The notes under the pieces: model-generated | What the model was told of the DNA's origin: nothing | The model's database searches: none | Seen by the model: only the letters and a program-made list of their open reading frames with translations | Source of the DNA: Duganella sp. OV510 | Lineage (GTDB): Bacteria; Pseudomonadota; Gammaproteobacteria; Burkholderiales; Burkholderiaceae_D | Assembly: GCF_900100205.1 (NCBI RefSeq) | Contig: NZ_FNEQ01000004.1 | Span: forward strand, 62,001 to 126,000 | Length of the DNA: 64,000 nt | Reading direction: 5' to 3' | Shown: one piece after another, positions 1 to 9,002 of the stretch | How the letters are laid out: each line of letters begins with the position of its first letter | How positions within the stretch are numbered: position 1 is the first letter of the stretch | Program-made: the position numbers and the translations under genes

Positions 1-758
1 TGCTGGCCCCATGGCGAAACAGGGTGACGACCAGCTGCGGTTTTACCTTCACCACCACCGTGCGGGTGATCGACCGGGTTCATGACCACACCGCGAACGG
101 TAGGACGAACACCGCGCCAGCGCATCGCACCAGCTTTACCGATTTTACGCAGGCTGTGTTCGGCATTGCCGACTTCACCAACGGTAGCACGGCACTCGAT
201 GTGCACGCGACGGACTTCGCCCGAACGCAGACGCACCTGAGCGTAGGTACCTTCACGGGCCATCAGCACAACGCCGGCGCCGGCGGTACGGGCCATCTGA
301 GCACCTTTACCTGGCAGCATTTCGACGCAGTTCATGACGGTGCCGACCGGGATGTTGCGGATCGGCAGGCAGTTGCCCGACTTGATCGGCGCTTCCGAAC
401 CGGTCATCACCGCGTCGCCCACAGCCATGCCTTTGGTGGCGATGATGTAGGTACGGGCGCCATCGGCGTAGCACAGCAGCGCGATGTGCGCGGTGCGGTT
501 AGGATCGTATTCGATACGTTCCACTTTCGCCGGGATGCCATCCTTGCTGTTACGCTTGAAGTCGATCACGCGGTAGTGCTGCTTGTGACCACCACCGATA
601 TGACGGGTGGTGATGTGACCGTTGTTGTTACGGCCAGCAGTTTTCGATTTTTTCTCAACCAGCGCAGCAAACGGACGGCCTTTGAACAGGTCGTTGTTGA
701 CCACTTTCACCATGCCGCGACGGCCTGGGGAGGTTGGCTTCATCTTAACGAGTGCCAT
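1..758 (-). CDS. rplB: 50S ribosomal protein L2 (partial, C-terminus off the window)
   Basis: L2 is a primary 23S rRNA binder needed for subunit joining and peptidyl transfer. About 252 codons are visible of the usual ~275, so only the last ~24 residues are missing beyond position 1. The N-terminus ([14 protein letters not shown]) and the late [13 protein letters not shown] segment, the conserved loop near the peptidyl transferase centre, are both present. The ATG overlaps the rplW stop codon as TAATG, which indicates translational coupling. Identification is certain. The start is supported by the overlap and by family N-termini. Confidence 0.97.
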   Translation of the reverse strand, partial: MALVKMKPTSPGRRGMVKVVNNDLFKGRPFAALVEKKSKTAGRNNNGHITTRHIGGGHKQHYRVIDFKRNSKDGIPAKVERIEYDPNRTAHIALLCYADGARTYIIATKGMAVGDAVMTGSEAPIKSGNCLPIRNIPVGTVMNCVEMLPGKGAQMARTAGAGVVLMAREGTYAQVRLRSGEVRRVHIECRATVGEVGNAEHSLRKIGKAGAMRWRGVRPTVRGVVMNPVDHPHGGGEGKTAAGRHPVSPWGQ

Positions 759-1072
759 TATTTAGCCTCCTCGGTGAAATTGATTTCCTGGCCTGGTTTC
801 AGGCACACGAAAGCACGCTTGGTGTGGTTGCGGCGGCCGATGTGGGCGCCCGAACGCTTTTGCTTGCCTTCGCGGTTCACGGTTTGCACCGATTCCACTT
901 CGACTTTGAACAGCAGTTCAACGGCAGCCTTGATTTCCGGCTTGGTCGCGTCGGTGGTGACACGGAACACGATTTGCTCGTTCTTTTCCGCGACCATGGT
1001 GGCCTTCTCGGAAATCACTGGAGCAACCAGTACCTTCAGCAGGCGTTCTTCGCTAAATTTCAATGCGCTCAT
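758..1072 (-). CDS. rplW: 50S ribosomal protein L23
   Basis: L23 sits at the polypeptide exit tunnel and docks trigger factor and SRP. The 104-residue product has the typical size. It carries the family features: an N-terminal segment that recurs in bacterial L23 ([14 protein letters not shown]), the basic loop ([21 protein letters not shown]) and an acidic C-terminus. Its ATG overlaps the rplD stop by four bases (ATGA), and its own stop overlaps the rplB start (TAATG), so rplD-rplW-rplB are translationally coupled. Confidence 0.97.
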   Translation of the reverse strand: MSALKFSEERLLKVLVAPVISEKATMVAEKNEQIVFRVTTDATKPEIKAAVELLFKVEVESVQTVNREGKQKRSGAHIGRRNHTKRAFVCLKPGQEINFTEEAK

Positions 1073-1689
1073 GCCAGCATCTCCTCAATCTTGGCCAATG
1101 CAGCTTTGGTGACCACGATCTTCTTGTAGAACACCAGGGACATTGGATCTGCGTGACGCGGCTCAACCACCAGAACGTTCGGCAGGTTGCGCGAAGCCAG
1201 TTCCAGGTTTTCGTTGGCGACGTCGGTGATGATCAGTACCGAATCAAAGCCCATGCCGGTCAGCTTTTGCGACAGCAGCTTGGTTTTTGGTGCTTCGATC
1301 GCGAAATCCTCAACCACAACCAGGCGCTCTTCGCGGGCCAGTTGCGACAGGATCGAGCAGATACCAGCGCGGTACATCTTCTTGTTCACTTTGTGGGTGA
1401 AGTTCTCGTCAGGCGAGTTCGGGAAGATGCGACCACCGCCGCGCCACAGTGGCGACGACGACATACCAGCACGTGCGCGGCCGGTGCCTTTTTGGCGCCA
1501 TGGCTTCTTGGTCGTGTGGTGGACTTCTTCACGGTCTTTTTGCTTGCGGTTGCCGCTGCGTGCATTGGCTTGGTAAGCAACGACGATCTGGTGGATCAGC
1601 GCTTCGTTGTAATCACGGCCGAAGACGGTATCGGCGGCGGCAACGTTAGAGGCGGCTTGACCTTGAGCGTTCAAGAGCTTGAGTTCCAT
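1069..1689 (-). CDS. rplD: 50S ribosomal protein L4
   Basis: L4 binds 23S rRNA and lines the exit tunnel; in enterobacteria it also autoregulates the S10 operon. The 206-residue product has the standard length. The extended tunnel loop is visible ([20 protein letters not shown], about residues 63-82). The gene begins three bases after the rplC stop and overlaps rplW by four bases. Any L4-mediated autoregulation here would have to act on the separate rplC leader, because rpsJ and the usual S10 leader lie about 7.5 kb away. Confidence 0.97.
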   Translation of the reverse strand: MELKLLNAQGQAASNVAAADTVFGRDYNEALIHQIVVAYQANARSGNRKQKDREEVHHTTKKPWRQKGTGRARAGMSSSPLWRGGGRIFPNSPDENFTHKVNKKMYRAGICSILSQLAREERLVVVEDFAIEAPKTKLLSQKLTGMGFDSVLIITDVANENLELASRNLPNVLVVEPRHADPMSLVFYKKIVVTKAALAKIEEMLA

Positions 1690-1692
1690 CGT

Positions 1693-2349
1693 TTAAGCTC
1701 CCTTCTTTGCTTTAACTTTGACAGCTGGCGAAACCACTACCTGGCCGTTTTTGGCGCCAGGGATCGCACCTTTGACCAGCAGCAGCTGGCGTTCGGCGTC
1801 GATACGGGCGATTTCGAGGTTCTGCACGGTGCAGGTGACGTCACCCATGTGACCGGTCATGCGCTTACCAGGGAACACGCGGCCTGGATCTTGCGCCATA
1901 CCGATCGAACCTGGAACGTTGTGCGAACGCGAGTTACCGTGGGTAGCACGGCCCGAAGCAAAGTTGTGACGCTTGATGGTACCGGCGTAGCCTTTACCGA
2001 TCGATACACCTTGAACGTCGATCTTCTGACCGACTTCGAACAGCGAAACGGCGACAACTTCGCCAGCTTTCAGTTCGGCGGCTTTGGCAGCGTCGACGCG
2101 GAACTCTTTCAGCAGAGTACCGGCTTCAACACCCGCTTTAGCGTGGTGACCCGCAACAGCTTTGGTCACGCGGGAAGCGCGACGTTGACCATATGCGACC
2201 TGAACTGCGGTGTAGCCGTCAGTTTCAGGAGTTTTGATTTGCGCAACACGGTTGTTCGATACGTCAACCACGGTGACCGGGATCGAGTCCCCATCATCGG
2301 TGAAGATACGCATCATGCCAACCTTGCGACCGAGGAGGCCAAGGCTCAT
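1693..2349 (-). CDS. rplC: 50S ribosomal protein L3
   Basis: L3 is an early-assembly 23S rRNA binding protein. The product starts [16 protein letters not shown], and the central [20 protein letters not shown] loop reaches toward the peptidyl transferase centre. I chose the ATG at 2349 because a GGAG Shine-Dalgarno sequence sits about six bases upstream and the product then starts like other L3 proteins; an in-frame GTG lies six codons further up. In most Betaproteobacteria this gene directly follows rpsJ. Here rpsJ is about 7.5 kb upstream, so rplC is the first gene of a separate unit with its own promoter at 2445-2473. Confidence 0.96.
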   Translation of the reverse strand: MSLGLLGRKVGMMRIFTDDGDSIPVTVVDVSNNRVAQIKTPETDGYTAVQVAYGQRRASRVTKAVAGHHAKAGVEAGTLLKEFRVDAAKAAELKAGEVVAVSLFEVGQKIDVQGVSIGKGYAGTIKRHNFASGRATHGNSRSHNVPGSIGMAQDPGRVFPGKRMTGHMGDVTCTVQNLEIARIDAERQLLLVKGAIPGAKNGQVVVSPAVKVKAKKGA

Positions 2350-2444
2350 TTTTTCTCCAATTCCCACCTACGATTGGGCGGGGATATGTTGAACTACAAA
2401 ATAGTACGGACCAATAAAAAGACGAATCCATACCGAAGCCGGCT

Positions 2445-2473
2445 AGTGTATATTGATTTGGGGGTTGACGCAA
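2445..2473 (-). promoter_or_regulatory. Promoter driving rplC and the remainder of the S10 operon
   Basis: On the minus strand, TTGCGT (2473-2468) is followed by a 17-base spacer and TACACT (2450-2445), a good sigma-70 match. Transcription would start near 2438 and give a leader of about 90 bases before the rplC ATG. The position makes sense because the strong terminator after rpsJ cuts rplC off from the str promoter. The call rests on sequence alone. Confidence 0.65.
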
Positions 2474-2575
2474 CAACTTAGTACGAGGTATGTCAGTTTT
2501 TTGCGGCTGCTCCGCCGATGGCGTCAAATCAAGGCGCCATGCGGGCTGCACGGTGATCGCGCAGCCTGCAATCCG

Positions 2576-3601
2576 CTAGCGGTTCAGCCGGTTCAGCACC
2601 TGGGCGCGCAGGCTGCGGGCGGCGTCGGCGTCCAGCGGTGCCAGCATGCCGCGCGCGGCCGGCGGAATGTGCGCCGCCTCGCTGCCGTCGCTGTCAAACA
2701 CATAATGGCGGAAGATTTCCTGCCACGCGGCGCGCTGTGCCGGCGGCAGGTCGCGCACGGTCATCAGCGCCTGCAGCAGCGTGTTGAATGGCGTGTCCAT
2801 ATACGCCGGCGACTGCCGCCACCAGTAATTGATCAGGATGTTGAACGCGGCCAGCCCTTCCACCTGGTGCCACCACATGCTGGGGATGAACAGCGCGTCG
2901 CCCGGCTCCAGCACGGCCGTCTGTGCGTGCGTCAGCGCCTCGGCATAGCGCGGGAAGCGCGCCAGGTCGGGCGCCTGCGGATCGACCAGGCTGACCGACT
3001 GCCCGGCCGGTGTGAAGTCCAGCGGGCCGATGTACAGGTTTTTCAGCTGCGCCGGCGGAAACAGCGTGAAGCGGCGGCGCCCTGCTGCCACGCAGGCAAT
3101 ATTGTCCGGCAGATCATAATGGGCCGGTACGCAGGTGCGGTTGCCGATCCAGATGCTGGCCAGCGGATCGCGCGCGCCAAAGTTGAGCGGATTGTCCTCG
3201 CGCATGCCGGGCAGGCAGGTATCGATGGTGGTCGAGCCGACATACAAGGTCGGCGGCTGCGGATGGTCGAGATGGTCGCGCAGCGCGTCCAGCACCTGGT
3301 CGAAGCGGACCATCTGGGCGCTGAAGTTGAAGCCGCTTAAATCGTCGTTGTAGAAGATCTTGCCGCCGCTGGACGCCGGCGCCGAGGTGCCCAGCACGGT
3401 GGCGTCGCGGTAGAAGCGGCGCAGGTAGGTGTCCGCCGCCTGCGGCGCGTTGCGCGCGGCGCGCACCAGCGGCCAGTCGTCCACCAGGCCGCGCAACACC
3501 AGCGGCGTGCTGGAGGTGAGGATGTCGTTAGGCAGCGGCCGGCGGTTGTCGCCACGTAATTGCCGGCTGCGCTCGCAGCCGATTTCAGCGATCTGTTGCA
3601 C
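2576..3601 (-). CDS. JmjC/cupin-8-type protein (TonB-receptor-associated)
   Basis: The 341-residue protein resembles bacterial cupin-8/JmjC-fold proteins. A probable iron site is seen as H161-x-D163 (in VPAHYDLPDN) and a distal H245 (in SMWWHQVEG), the HxD...H facial triad of Fe(II)/2-oxoglutarate oxygenases. Such genes often sit beside TonB receptors of the Caulobacter type, as here. The start is a GTG at 3601: an in-frame TGA lies just upstream, so no earlier start is possible. It begins only 15 bases beyond the T-tract of the hairpin after the receptor gene, so expression probably depends on read-through. The substrate is unknown; hydroxylation is inferred from the family. Confidence 0.8.
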   Translation of the reverse strand: MQQIAEIGCERSRQLRGDNRRPLPNDILTSSTPLVLRGLVDDWPLVRAARNAPQAADTYLRRFYRDATVLGTSAPASSGGKIFYNDDLSGFNFSAQMVRFDQVLDALRDHLDHPQPPTLYVGSTTIDTCLPGMREDNPLNFGARDPLASIWIGNRTCVPAHYDLPDNIACVAAGRRRFTLFPPAQLKNLYIGPLDFTPAGQSVSLVDPQAPDLARFPRYAEALTHAQTAVLEPGDALFIPSMWWHQVEGLAAFNILINYWWRQSPAYMDTPFNTLLQALMTVRDLPPAQRAAWQEIFRHYVFDSDGSEAAHIPPAARGMLAPLDADAARSLRAQVLNRLNR

Positions 3602-3615
3602 ACTAGGCTTTCATG

Positions 3616-3648
3616 AAAAAACAGGCCGTCGCACGGGGCGACGGCCTG
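3616..3648 (-). terminator. Rho-independent terminator after the TonB receptor
   Basis: A perfect 11-bp stem (CAGGCCGTCGC / GCGACGGCCTG) closes a five-base loop and is followed on the minus strand by six T residues. It lies 27 bases past the receptor stop and immediately before the cupin gene, so it may act as a partial terminator setting the receptor-to-cupin ratio. Confidence 0.85.
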
Positions 3649-3674
3649 TTGTGTTACTGAACTACGCGATCAGA

Positions 3675-6671
3675 TCAGAACTTGTAGCGTGCGCCCAGCA
3701 TGTAACGCGGACCGCCTTGCGTCACATTCATGGTGGCTGCCTCGGTGCGACCGAACTGACGCTGGGTAGCGTTGGTCAGGTTGATCACCTCGGCCTGGAA
3801 GCTCAGGTTCTGGTTGAAGTTGTAGCCAATGCTGACGTCGGTCTGGCCGTAGCTGTCAGTGTACACCGGCGATGGACGGCTGCCACCGTCAATGGTCGAG
3901 GCCAGGAACTTGTCGCGCCAGTTGTAAGCCACCCGCACCGACCACTTGGCATCTTCATAGATACCCACCAGATTGGCCGAATTGCTCAGGCCCAGAATGG
4001 CGAACTGGTCGTTGTTGTTGGCGTTGTTATACTTGACCGGCGAGCTCACCCAGGTGTAGTTGGCCTGGACACCGAAACCGCTGCGGCCGAACATATGCTG
4101 CACGTTCAGTTCCGCGCCCTTGACCGTGGCCGACTTCTGGTTCGAATAGGTCTTGGTCAGGAAGTTCATCAGCGGATCGGTTGGCAGGCCGGTGATGTTG
4201 CCGTTCAGGTTGCCGTCCGACTTGACGCCGGTTTTGGTCACGCCAGGCTGGCCGTCGAAGTTGGTCAGGATGTAGTTACGCAGGCAGTTGGTGTCCGCCA
4301 CCGTGCAGCCCGACGCCAGCGCGGCGTTGTAATAGGCGCCGCCGACTGGCGTATGCAGGTTGTACAGATTCTGCGAGACCACGGTCTGGCCGGCGTAGTT
4401 GTCCATCTTCTTGTGGAAGGCGGCTACCGACAGCACGCTCTGCTGGTCGTAATACCATTCCCACGAGATATCCAGATTCCTCGACTTGACCGGCTTCAGC
4501 GCCGGGTTGCCGACCGAAGCGGTGCCGCCGGTGAAGACGTTGGCGATCGTGTCCACGGTCAGGCCGCCTTGCAGCTGGTCATAACGTGGACGGCCGATGG
4601 TGGTGCCGGCGCTGGCGCGCAGCTTCATGTCCTTGCGCACGTCGAAGTCGAGGTTCAGGCTTGGCAGCACATTGTTGTAGGAAGCTTCCTGGGTGCTGTA
4701 AGCGTTGCCGCCGAAGGTGATCGGCAACTCATTCTGCGATACCCACACCACTGCCGTGCCTGGCAGTACCTGGGCCACCGAGGTGACTTTGGTGCGTTCG
4801 AAGCGCAGGCCAAGGCTGGAGTGGAACGGAATCGCCGTATCCCAGTCGGTGCCGAACGAGACGTAGGCCGAGGTGGATTTCTCCTGCAGCTCGCGGTCGG
4901 TATCGGCACTGGAGAAGTTCGGCAGGTAGCCGGCGGCGTTGCCGGTGACCTTGGCGGTCAGCGCGCGCAGCGTGGCGAAGTCGAAGCTGTACAGCGATGG
5001 GTACAGCGCAGCCGAATTGTGGCCGTCGAATTCCTTGAAGTAGGAGCTCAGCGGGCTAGCCACAAAGATGCTGGCCGGATAGTCGGAAGCCTTGGTGGCG
5101 CCGCCCCAGGTGTTGTTCTGCACGTTCGAGTAGGTCGAACGGTTCTTCGAGTCGGTATAGCTGACGCCGAAGTTCAGGTCGGACGCTTCGAACAGCTTCA
5201 GGTTACCCTTGGCCTGGGCCTGGTTGACGGTGGCTTTCTGCCAGCTGTTGTGGAACCACGAACCGGCAGCCTGGAAGGGCTGGGCGGCCAGGTTGGCCAC
5301 CGGCATGCTGATCACCGGCAGTTCGGTGCTGTAGTCGACCTTGGTGGTGCCGCGGCTGAAGCTGGCGTTCGACAGGTTGTTCTCGGTGCCGAACGGGCTG
5401 TCCGCGCCGGACTCGGCGGTCGAGTGGTGGGCGTCAAACTCCAGGCGCAGGTCGGACGACGCTTTCCACACGGTGTTGAAGCCGATCGACTGGTTCTTGG
5501 TCTTGGTGGCGTAGTCGCCGCCGACCACCGAGATATCCTGTGGCGAGGTGTACTGTTCCTGGTAGGTGATCGGCGACACCACGCCGCCGTTCGGCCAGCT
5601 GCTGGTCGAGGTCGGGGTCTGGCCGAACCATACGCTCAGTTCGTTACGCTTGGTCTGGACCTTGTTTTCCGAGTAGGTCAGATCCAGTGTCGAGGTCAGC
5701 TCCTTGACCGGGCGGAATTGCAGCACCAGCTGGCCATTGGTACGCTGACGCTGGATGGCGTTGACGCCGTAGCCGAAGTTCTGCGGGATCTGGTACAGCG
5801 CATCCTGGGCCGGACGGTTGGTGATGTTCTGCGAGCCCGGCTGGCCAGGCTGCGGCAGCGTCGAGCCGGCAGTGGTGTCGGAACCGCGGTACGGGCCCTG
5901 GTAGCCGTTAGCGCTACCAGCCTTGCTGAAGCCGGAGTCACGTTCCTGGTAGCTGGCGCTGACGGCGACACCGAAGCGGCCGTCGGCGCTGGTGTTGCTG
6001 TAGATGCCAGAGATTTCCGGCGTCACCTTGTTGCCCTTGTGCATTTCCGGCACATTGTTGTTGGAAGTGTCGTGCACTGCCTTGCCGCCGATGCTGGCGC
6101 GCATGCCTGGATTGTCCAGCGGACGCGCGGTCATGACGTTGATGGTGGCGCCAATGCCGCCGGTCGGGCTGTCGGCACGGCCGGTCTTGTACACCTGCAG
6201 CTGCGAGATCGATTCCGACGCCAGGTTGGAGAAGTCGAACGAACGGCCGGACAGGTCGCTCAGGTCGGTGGTTGGCATCTGGCGGCCGTTCAGCAGCACC
6301 AGGTTGAAGTCCGGGCCCAGGCCGCGCACGGTGACCTTCTGCCCTTCGCCGTTGCTGCGGTCGATGGAGACGCCTGAAATCCTTTGCAAGGATTCCGCCA
6401 GGTTGGTGTCGGGGAATTTACCGATGTCGTCCGCCACAATGCCGTCAACGATGCCGTCGGCGTTGCGCTTCATGTTCATGGTCGACTGCATGCTGGCGCG
6501 GATGCCGGTCACGACCACCGAAGGGCCGCTGGTCATGCTGTCGGTCGAATTGGCGCCGGTGGTGTCCTGCGCGTGCACCGCGCCAAACGTGGCGCAAGCG
6601 CCTGCTACCGCCAGGCTGATCAGGCGGCGCTGGCGCGGTGGCTTTGAAAACGTTTTCATAAAAGTACGCAC
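3675..6671 (-). CDS. TonB-dependent receptor, Caulobacter carbohydrate type
   Basis: A 998-residue outer-membrane receptor with a signal peptide (residues ~1-34, ending GAVHAQ). The plug domain (~50-170) contains VVVTGIRASM, LAESLQRISGVSIDR, VTVRGLGPDFNLVLLNGR and GGIGATINV, followed by a long beta-barrel ending in aromatic RYKF. The plug signature is that of the family used by Caulobacter and Xanthomonas for oligosaccharide uptake, so a sugar substrate is likely but not proven. The GTG at 6671 is preferred because AAGGAG lies five bases upstream; an ATG four codons later has no such site. The divergent ROK regulator fits sugar control, and the cupin gene follows. Confidence 0.9.
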   Translation of the reverse strand: MRTFMKTFSKPPRQRRLISLAVAGACATFGAVHAQDTTGANSTDSMTSGPSVVVTGIRASMQSTMNMKRNADGIVDGIVADDIGKFPDTNLAESLQRISGVSIDRSNGEGQKVTVRGLGPDFNLVLLNGRQMPTTDLSDLSGRSFDFSNLASESISQLQVYKTGRADSPTGGIGATINVMTARPLDNPGMRASIGGKAVHDTSNNNVPEMHKGNKVTPEISGIYSNTSADGRFGVAVSASYQERDSGFSKAGSANGYQGPYRGSDTTAGSTLPQPGQPGSQNITNRPAQDALYQIPQNFGYGVNAIQRQRTNGQLVLQFRPVKELTSTLDLTYSENKVQTKRNELSVWFGQTPTSTSSWPNGGVVSPITYQEQYTSPQDISVVGGDYATKTKNQSIGFNTVWKASSDLRLEFDAHHSTAESGADSPFGTENNLSNASFSRGTTKVDYSTELPVISMPVANLAAQPFQAAGSWFHNSWQKATVNQAQAKGNLKLFEASDLNFGVSYTDSKNRSTYSNVQNNTWGGATKASDYPASIFVASPLSSYFKEFDGHNSAALYPSLYSFDFATLRALTAKVTGNAAGYLPNFSSADTDRELQEKSTSAYVSFGTDWDTAIPFHSSLGLRFERTKVTSVAQVLPGTAVVWVSQNELPITFGGNAYSTQEASYNNVLPSLNLDFDVRKDMKLRASAGTTIGRPRYDQLQGGLTVDTIANVFTGGTASVGNPALKPVKSRNLDISWEWYYDQQSVLSVAAFHKKMDNYAGQTVVSQNLYNLHTPVGGAYYNAALASGCTVADTNCLRNYILTNFDGQPGVTKTGVKSDGNLNGNITGLPTDPLMNFLTKTYSNQKSATVKGAELNVQHMFGRSGFGVQANYTWVSSPVKYNNANNNDQFAILGLSNSANLVGIYEDAKWSVRVAYNWRDKFLASTIDGGSRPSPVYTDSYGQTDVSIGYNFNQNLSFQAEVINLTNATQRQFGRTEAATMNVTQGGPRYMLGARYKF

Positions 6672-6816
6672 TTCATCTCCTTATTTTGATTTTACCGACA
6701 GTGTCTAGTCGGGCGTGATTCCTACACAAACGGACTGGGTAGTTCGGGTTGGCGGTGTGATGCCCGCCGGAGCGATGTCGAATTTACTTCATTAATATGA
6801 CAAATTAGACAAGAAC

Positions 6817-6845
6817 AGTATCGGAGAAACGCTTCCATTCGTCAA
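6817..6845 (-). promoter_or_regulatory. Promoter of the TonB receptor with an embedded quasi-palindrome
   Basis: TTGACG (6845-6840), a 17-base spacer and GATACT (6822-6817) on the minus strand form a strong sigma-70 match, giving a leader of about 140 bases. The spacer contains TGGAAGCGTTTCTC, close to the TGNAANCGNTTNCA pattern of LacI-type operators (central CG at 6830-6831). A regulator bound there would block the promoter. Confidence 0.6.
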
Positions 6846-6937
6846 TCGATCGAACGAATTAGCGCACCGAATAGGCGCGAAAGCTGTTGTTTCCACGCAC
6901 CAGAACAGCGCCAGCTATGCCTTGCGGAAGCTTCATA

Positions 6938-6948
6938 GTCATTATGAC
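6938..6948. promoter_or_regulatory. Possible operator palindrome upstream of the ROK gene
   Basis: GTCAT-T-ATGAC is a perfect 11-base palindrome, flanked by AAGCTT at 6928-6933 and 6949-6954. It lies about 45 bases before the ROK start codon, where an autoregulatory site would be expected. The site is short and unproven. Confidence 0.3.
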
Positions 6949-6993
6949 AAGCTTGGTGTATCATCGCCGCACGCACCTTTTTGGAACACGCCC

Positions 6994-8265
6994 ATGATCG
7001 TCGCCGGCGACCAGCAGTTACTCAAACAAATCAATCGCATGGCCCTGGTACGCCAGCTGGCCAGCGTGCCGGGCATGTCGCGCGCGGCGCTGGCGGAGAC
7101 CGTGGGGCTGACCAAATCGACCATCAGCCTGCTGGTGCGCGAGCTGATGGACGAGGGCTGGTTGACCGAAAGCGCCTTGCGCACCACCGGCGCGCTGGGA
7201 CGGCGGGCGACGCCGCTGCACATTGACGGCAGCCGGCTGACCCTGCTTGGCGCCGACCTCGGCATCAGCGCTGCGCGCATCGTCGCCACCAACCTGCTGG
7301 GCGAGGTGCTGGCCGAACAGGAACTGGCGTACAGCGACGCCAGCGACGCCGACAGCTGCATCGCCCGCATGGCTGACGGCCTGGCGGCGCTGACCGCCAG
7401 CGAAGCGCTGGCGGGGCGCACTGTGCTGGGGCTGGGCATCGGCCTGCACGGCGTGGTCGACGACACGACCGGCGTGCTGCAGCACGCCCCCCACCAGGGC
7501 TGGCGCAATATCGACGTCGGCGCCCAGTTGCACGCGCACTTCGACCAGACGCCGCTGGCCGGGCTGCCGCTGTTCATTCAGAACGAGGCGAATGTGGCGG
7601 CGCTGGCGGAGCTGGAATTTTCCGGCGAAAGCGGCACCGATCCGCTGATCTACCTGAGCATCAACTATGGCGTCGGCGCCGGCATCATCGTCAACGGCCG
7701 GCTGTTGACCGGTCTGTACGGCTTTGCCGGCGAGGTCGGTCACACCATCCTGCAACAGGGCGGGCCGCTGTGCTCATGCGGCCGGCGTGGCTGCGCCGAT
7801 GCCCTGATCGGCCTGCAGGCACTGATGGACGAGGTGTATGGCAAGCGCCAGTTGTCGACGCCGCAGCTGCTGGAGCAGTTGTTCGCGCAAGCCAACGCTG
7901 GCGACGCCCACGCGGCGCGCGCGGTGGAAGCGGCCGGGCGCAACCTCGGCGTACTGCTGAACAATTTGTGGGTGGCGTTCGATCCGATGTGCATTGTCAT
8001 CGGTGGGGCCGCCTTGCGGCTGGGCGAGCGGCTGATCGCGCCCGGCCGCAGCGTGCTGGACGACTGCGCCAGCGCCACGCAGCTGACCGCGCCGACGGTG
8101 CGCACGCCGCACTTCGGTCACAACGCCATTGCCATCGGCGCCGCCGCCATGGTGCGCCACTACCTGATGCGTCCCTTCGACAGCCAGGGTCCGGCGCGCC
8201 GCAACAGCGGCAAGCTGGGTGAACTCCCCCCTGCCCTCGCCGCCAGCCTGCACGCCTGGAACTGA
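6994..8265 (+). CDS. ROK-family transcriptional regulator
   Basis: The 423-residue protein has an N-terminal winged helix-turn-helix (about residues 20-60, SRAALAETVGLTKSTISLLV) and a ROK sugar-kinase-like domain. The ROK zinc motif is present as GGPLCSCGRRGCADAL (CxCGxxGC), as in NagC/Mlc/XylR. Such proteins repress carbohydrate genes and release DNA on binding a sugar. I chose the ATG at 6994, where family-like sequence starts (MIVAGDQQLLKQINR); an upstream in-frame ATG at 6922 would add 24 unlikely residues. It is divergent from the TonB receptor, which is its probable target. It is the only plus-strand gene within the ribosomal block. Confidence 0.88.
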   Translation: MIVAGDQQLLKQINRMALVRQLASVPGMSRAALAETVGLTKSTISLLVRELMDEGWLTESALRTTGALGRRATPLHIDGSRLTLLGADLGISAARIVATNLLGEVLAEQELAYSDASDADSCIARMADGLAALTASEALAGRTVLGLGIGLHGVVDDTTGVLQHAPHQGWRNIDVGAQLHAHFDQTPLAGLPLFIQNEANVAALAELEFSGESGTDPLIYLSINYGVGAGIIVNGRLLTGLYGFAGEVGHTILQQGGPLCSCGRRGCADALIGLQALMDEVYGKRQLSTPQLLEQLFAQANAGDAHAARAVEAAGRNLGVLLNNLWVAFDPMCIVIGGAALRLGERLIAPGRSVLDDCASATQLTAPTVRTPHFGHNAIAIGAAAMVRHYLMRPFDSQGPARRNSGKLGELPPALAASLHAWN

Positions 8266-8269
8266 GGCG

Positions 8270-8971
8270 TCAATCCAGGCCGGTCTTGCCGGGCGCCCAG
8301 TAGGCCTTGCTCTGGCGGCGCTTGGCGGCGGTGCCGTGCTGGTGCAGCAGGCGGGTCATTTGCTGGATGGCGCCGGCCTTGCCGGTGAGAACGATGTCGG
8401 CATCGGGATGGGCTTGCAGCAGCGCTGCCATCTGCGCTGCCAGCGCGCGTGGGTCGCTTTCAATGCCGGCATTGGGCAGACCCAGCCTGTCGACGGCGGC
8501 GCGCACATGCTCGCCGGCCTCGAACAGCATGTAAGTGGTGGCCTGCGCCGACAGGGCGGCGCCCAGTCCCAGCGAGGTTTCATCGCCGAACAAGATCACC
8601 GGCGACGCCGCCGGCGCCAGCCGGATCGATTTACGCGGGCCAAAAAAGGCGCAGCTATCGCCAGCCCGCAGCGACCGCGCCCATTGCGTGCCTGGCGCGT
8701 CACCGTGCAGGTAGACCAGGAAGCGCATGCGGCCAAGTTCGCCATCCCAGTCGATCGGCGTGTAGGTGCGCTGCACCCAGCCGCCCAGCATCACCTGGAT
8801 CTTGTCGCCCGGCGTCCACGCGGCGTCGCGCAGCGCGTCGCCGCCCAGCGTCACCAGGCGGAAGCTGCCGCCGACGTCTTCAACCTCCAGCACCTGGGCG
8901 CTGCGCGTGAAGATTTTCTGTAGCGCCAGCTCGATGCGGCCGGCGCGTTGGGGGGAAGTCGTTGTGTCCAT
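8270..8971 (-). CDS. Siderophore-interacting protein (ViuB/SIP-type flavin reductase)
   Basis: The 233-residue protein matches the SIP family: an N-terminal FAD-binding barrel with QRTYTPIDWD (RxYT motif, FAD binding) and a C-terminal SIP domain with a putative NAD(P)H-binding region (SPVILFGDETSLGLGAALS). Family members reduce ferric siderophores in the cytoplasm to release iron. It lies about 30 bases downstream of DUF817 and converges tail-to-tail with the ROK gene four bases away. No siderophore biosynthesis or uptake gene is adjacent apart from the sugar-type receptor, so the iron role is inferred from the family only. Confidence 0.82.
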   Translation of the reverse strand: MDTTTSPQRAGRIELALQKIFTRSAQVLEVEDVGGSFRLVTLGGDALRDAAWTPGDKIQVMLGGWVQRTYTPIDWDGELGRMRFLVYLHGDAPGTQWARSLRAGDSCAFFGPRKSIRLAPAASPVILFGDETSLGLGAALSAQATTYMLFEAGEHVRAAVDRLGLPNAGIESDPRALAAQMAALLQAHPDADIVLTGKAGAIQQMTRLLHQHGTAAKRRQSKAYWAPGKTGLD

Positions 8972-9002
8972 GCCCTGAAGACGGGCCAGGGGCGCGAATA
9001 TT

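Noticed and set aside
3429..6377. A 982-codon open frame antisense to the TonB receptor
   Set aside because: It is low-complexity, rich in Val/Gly/Arg/His, has no domain, and mirrors a well-supported receptor gene; long antisense frames are common at this GC content.
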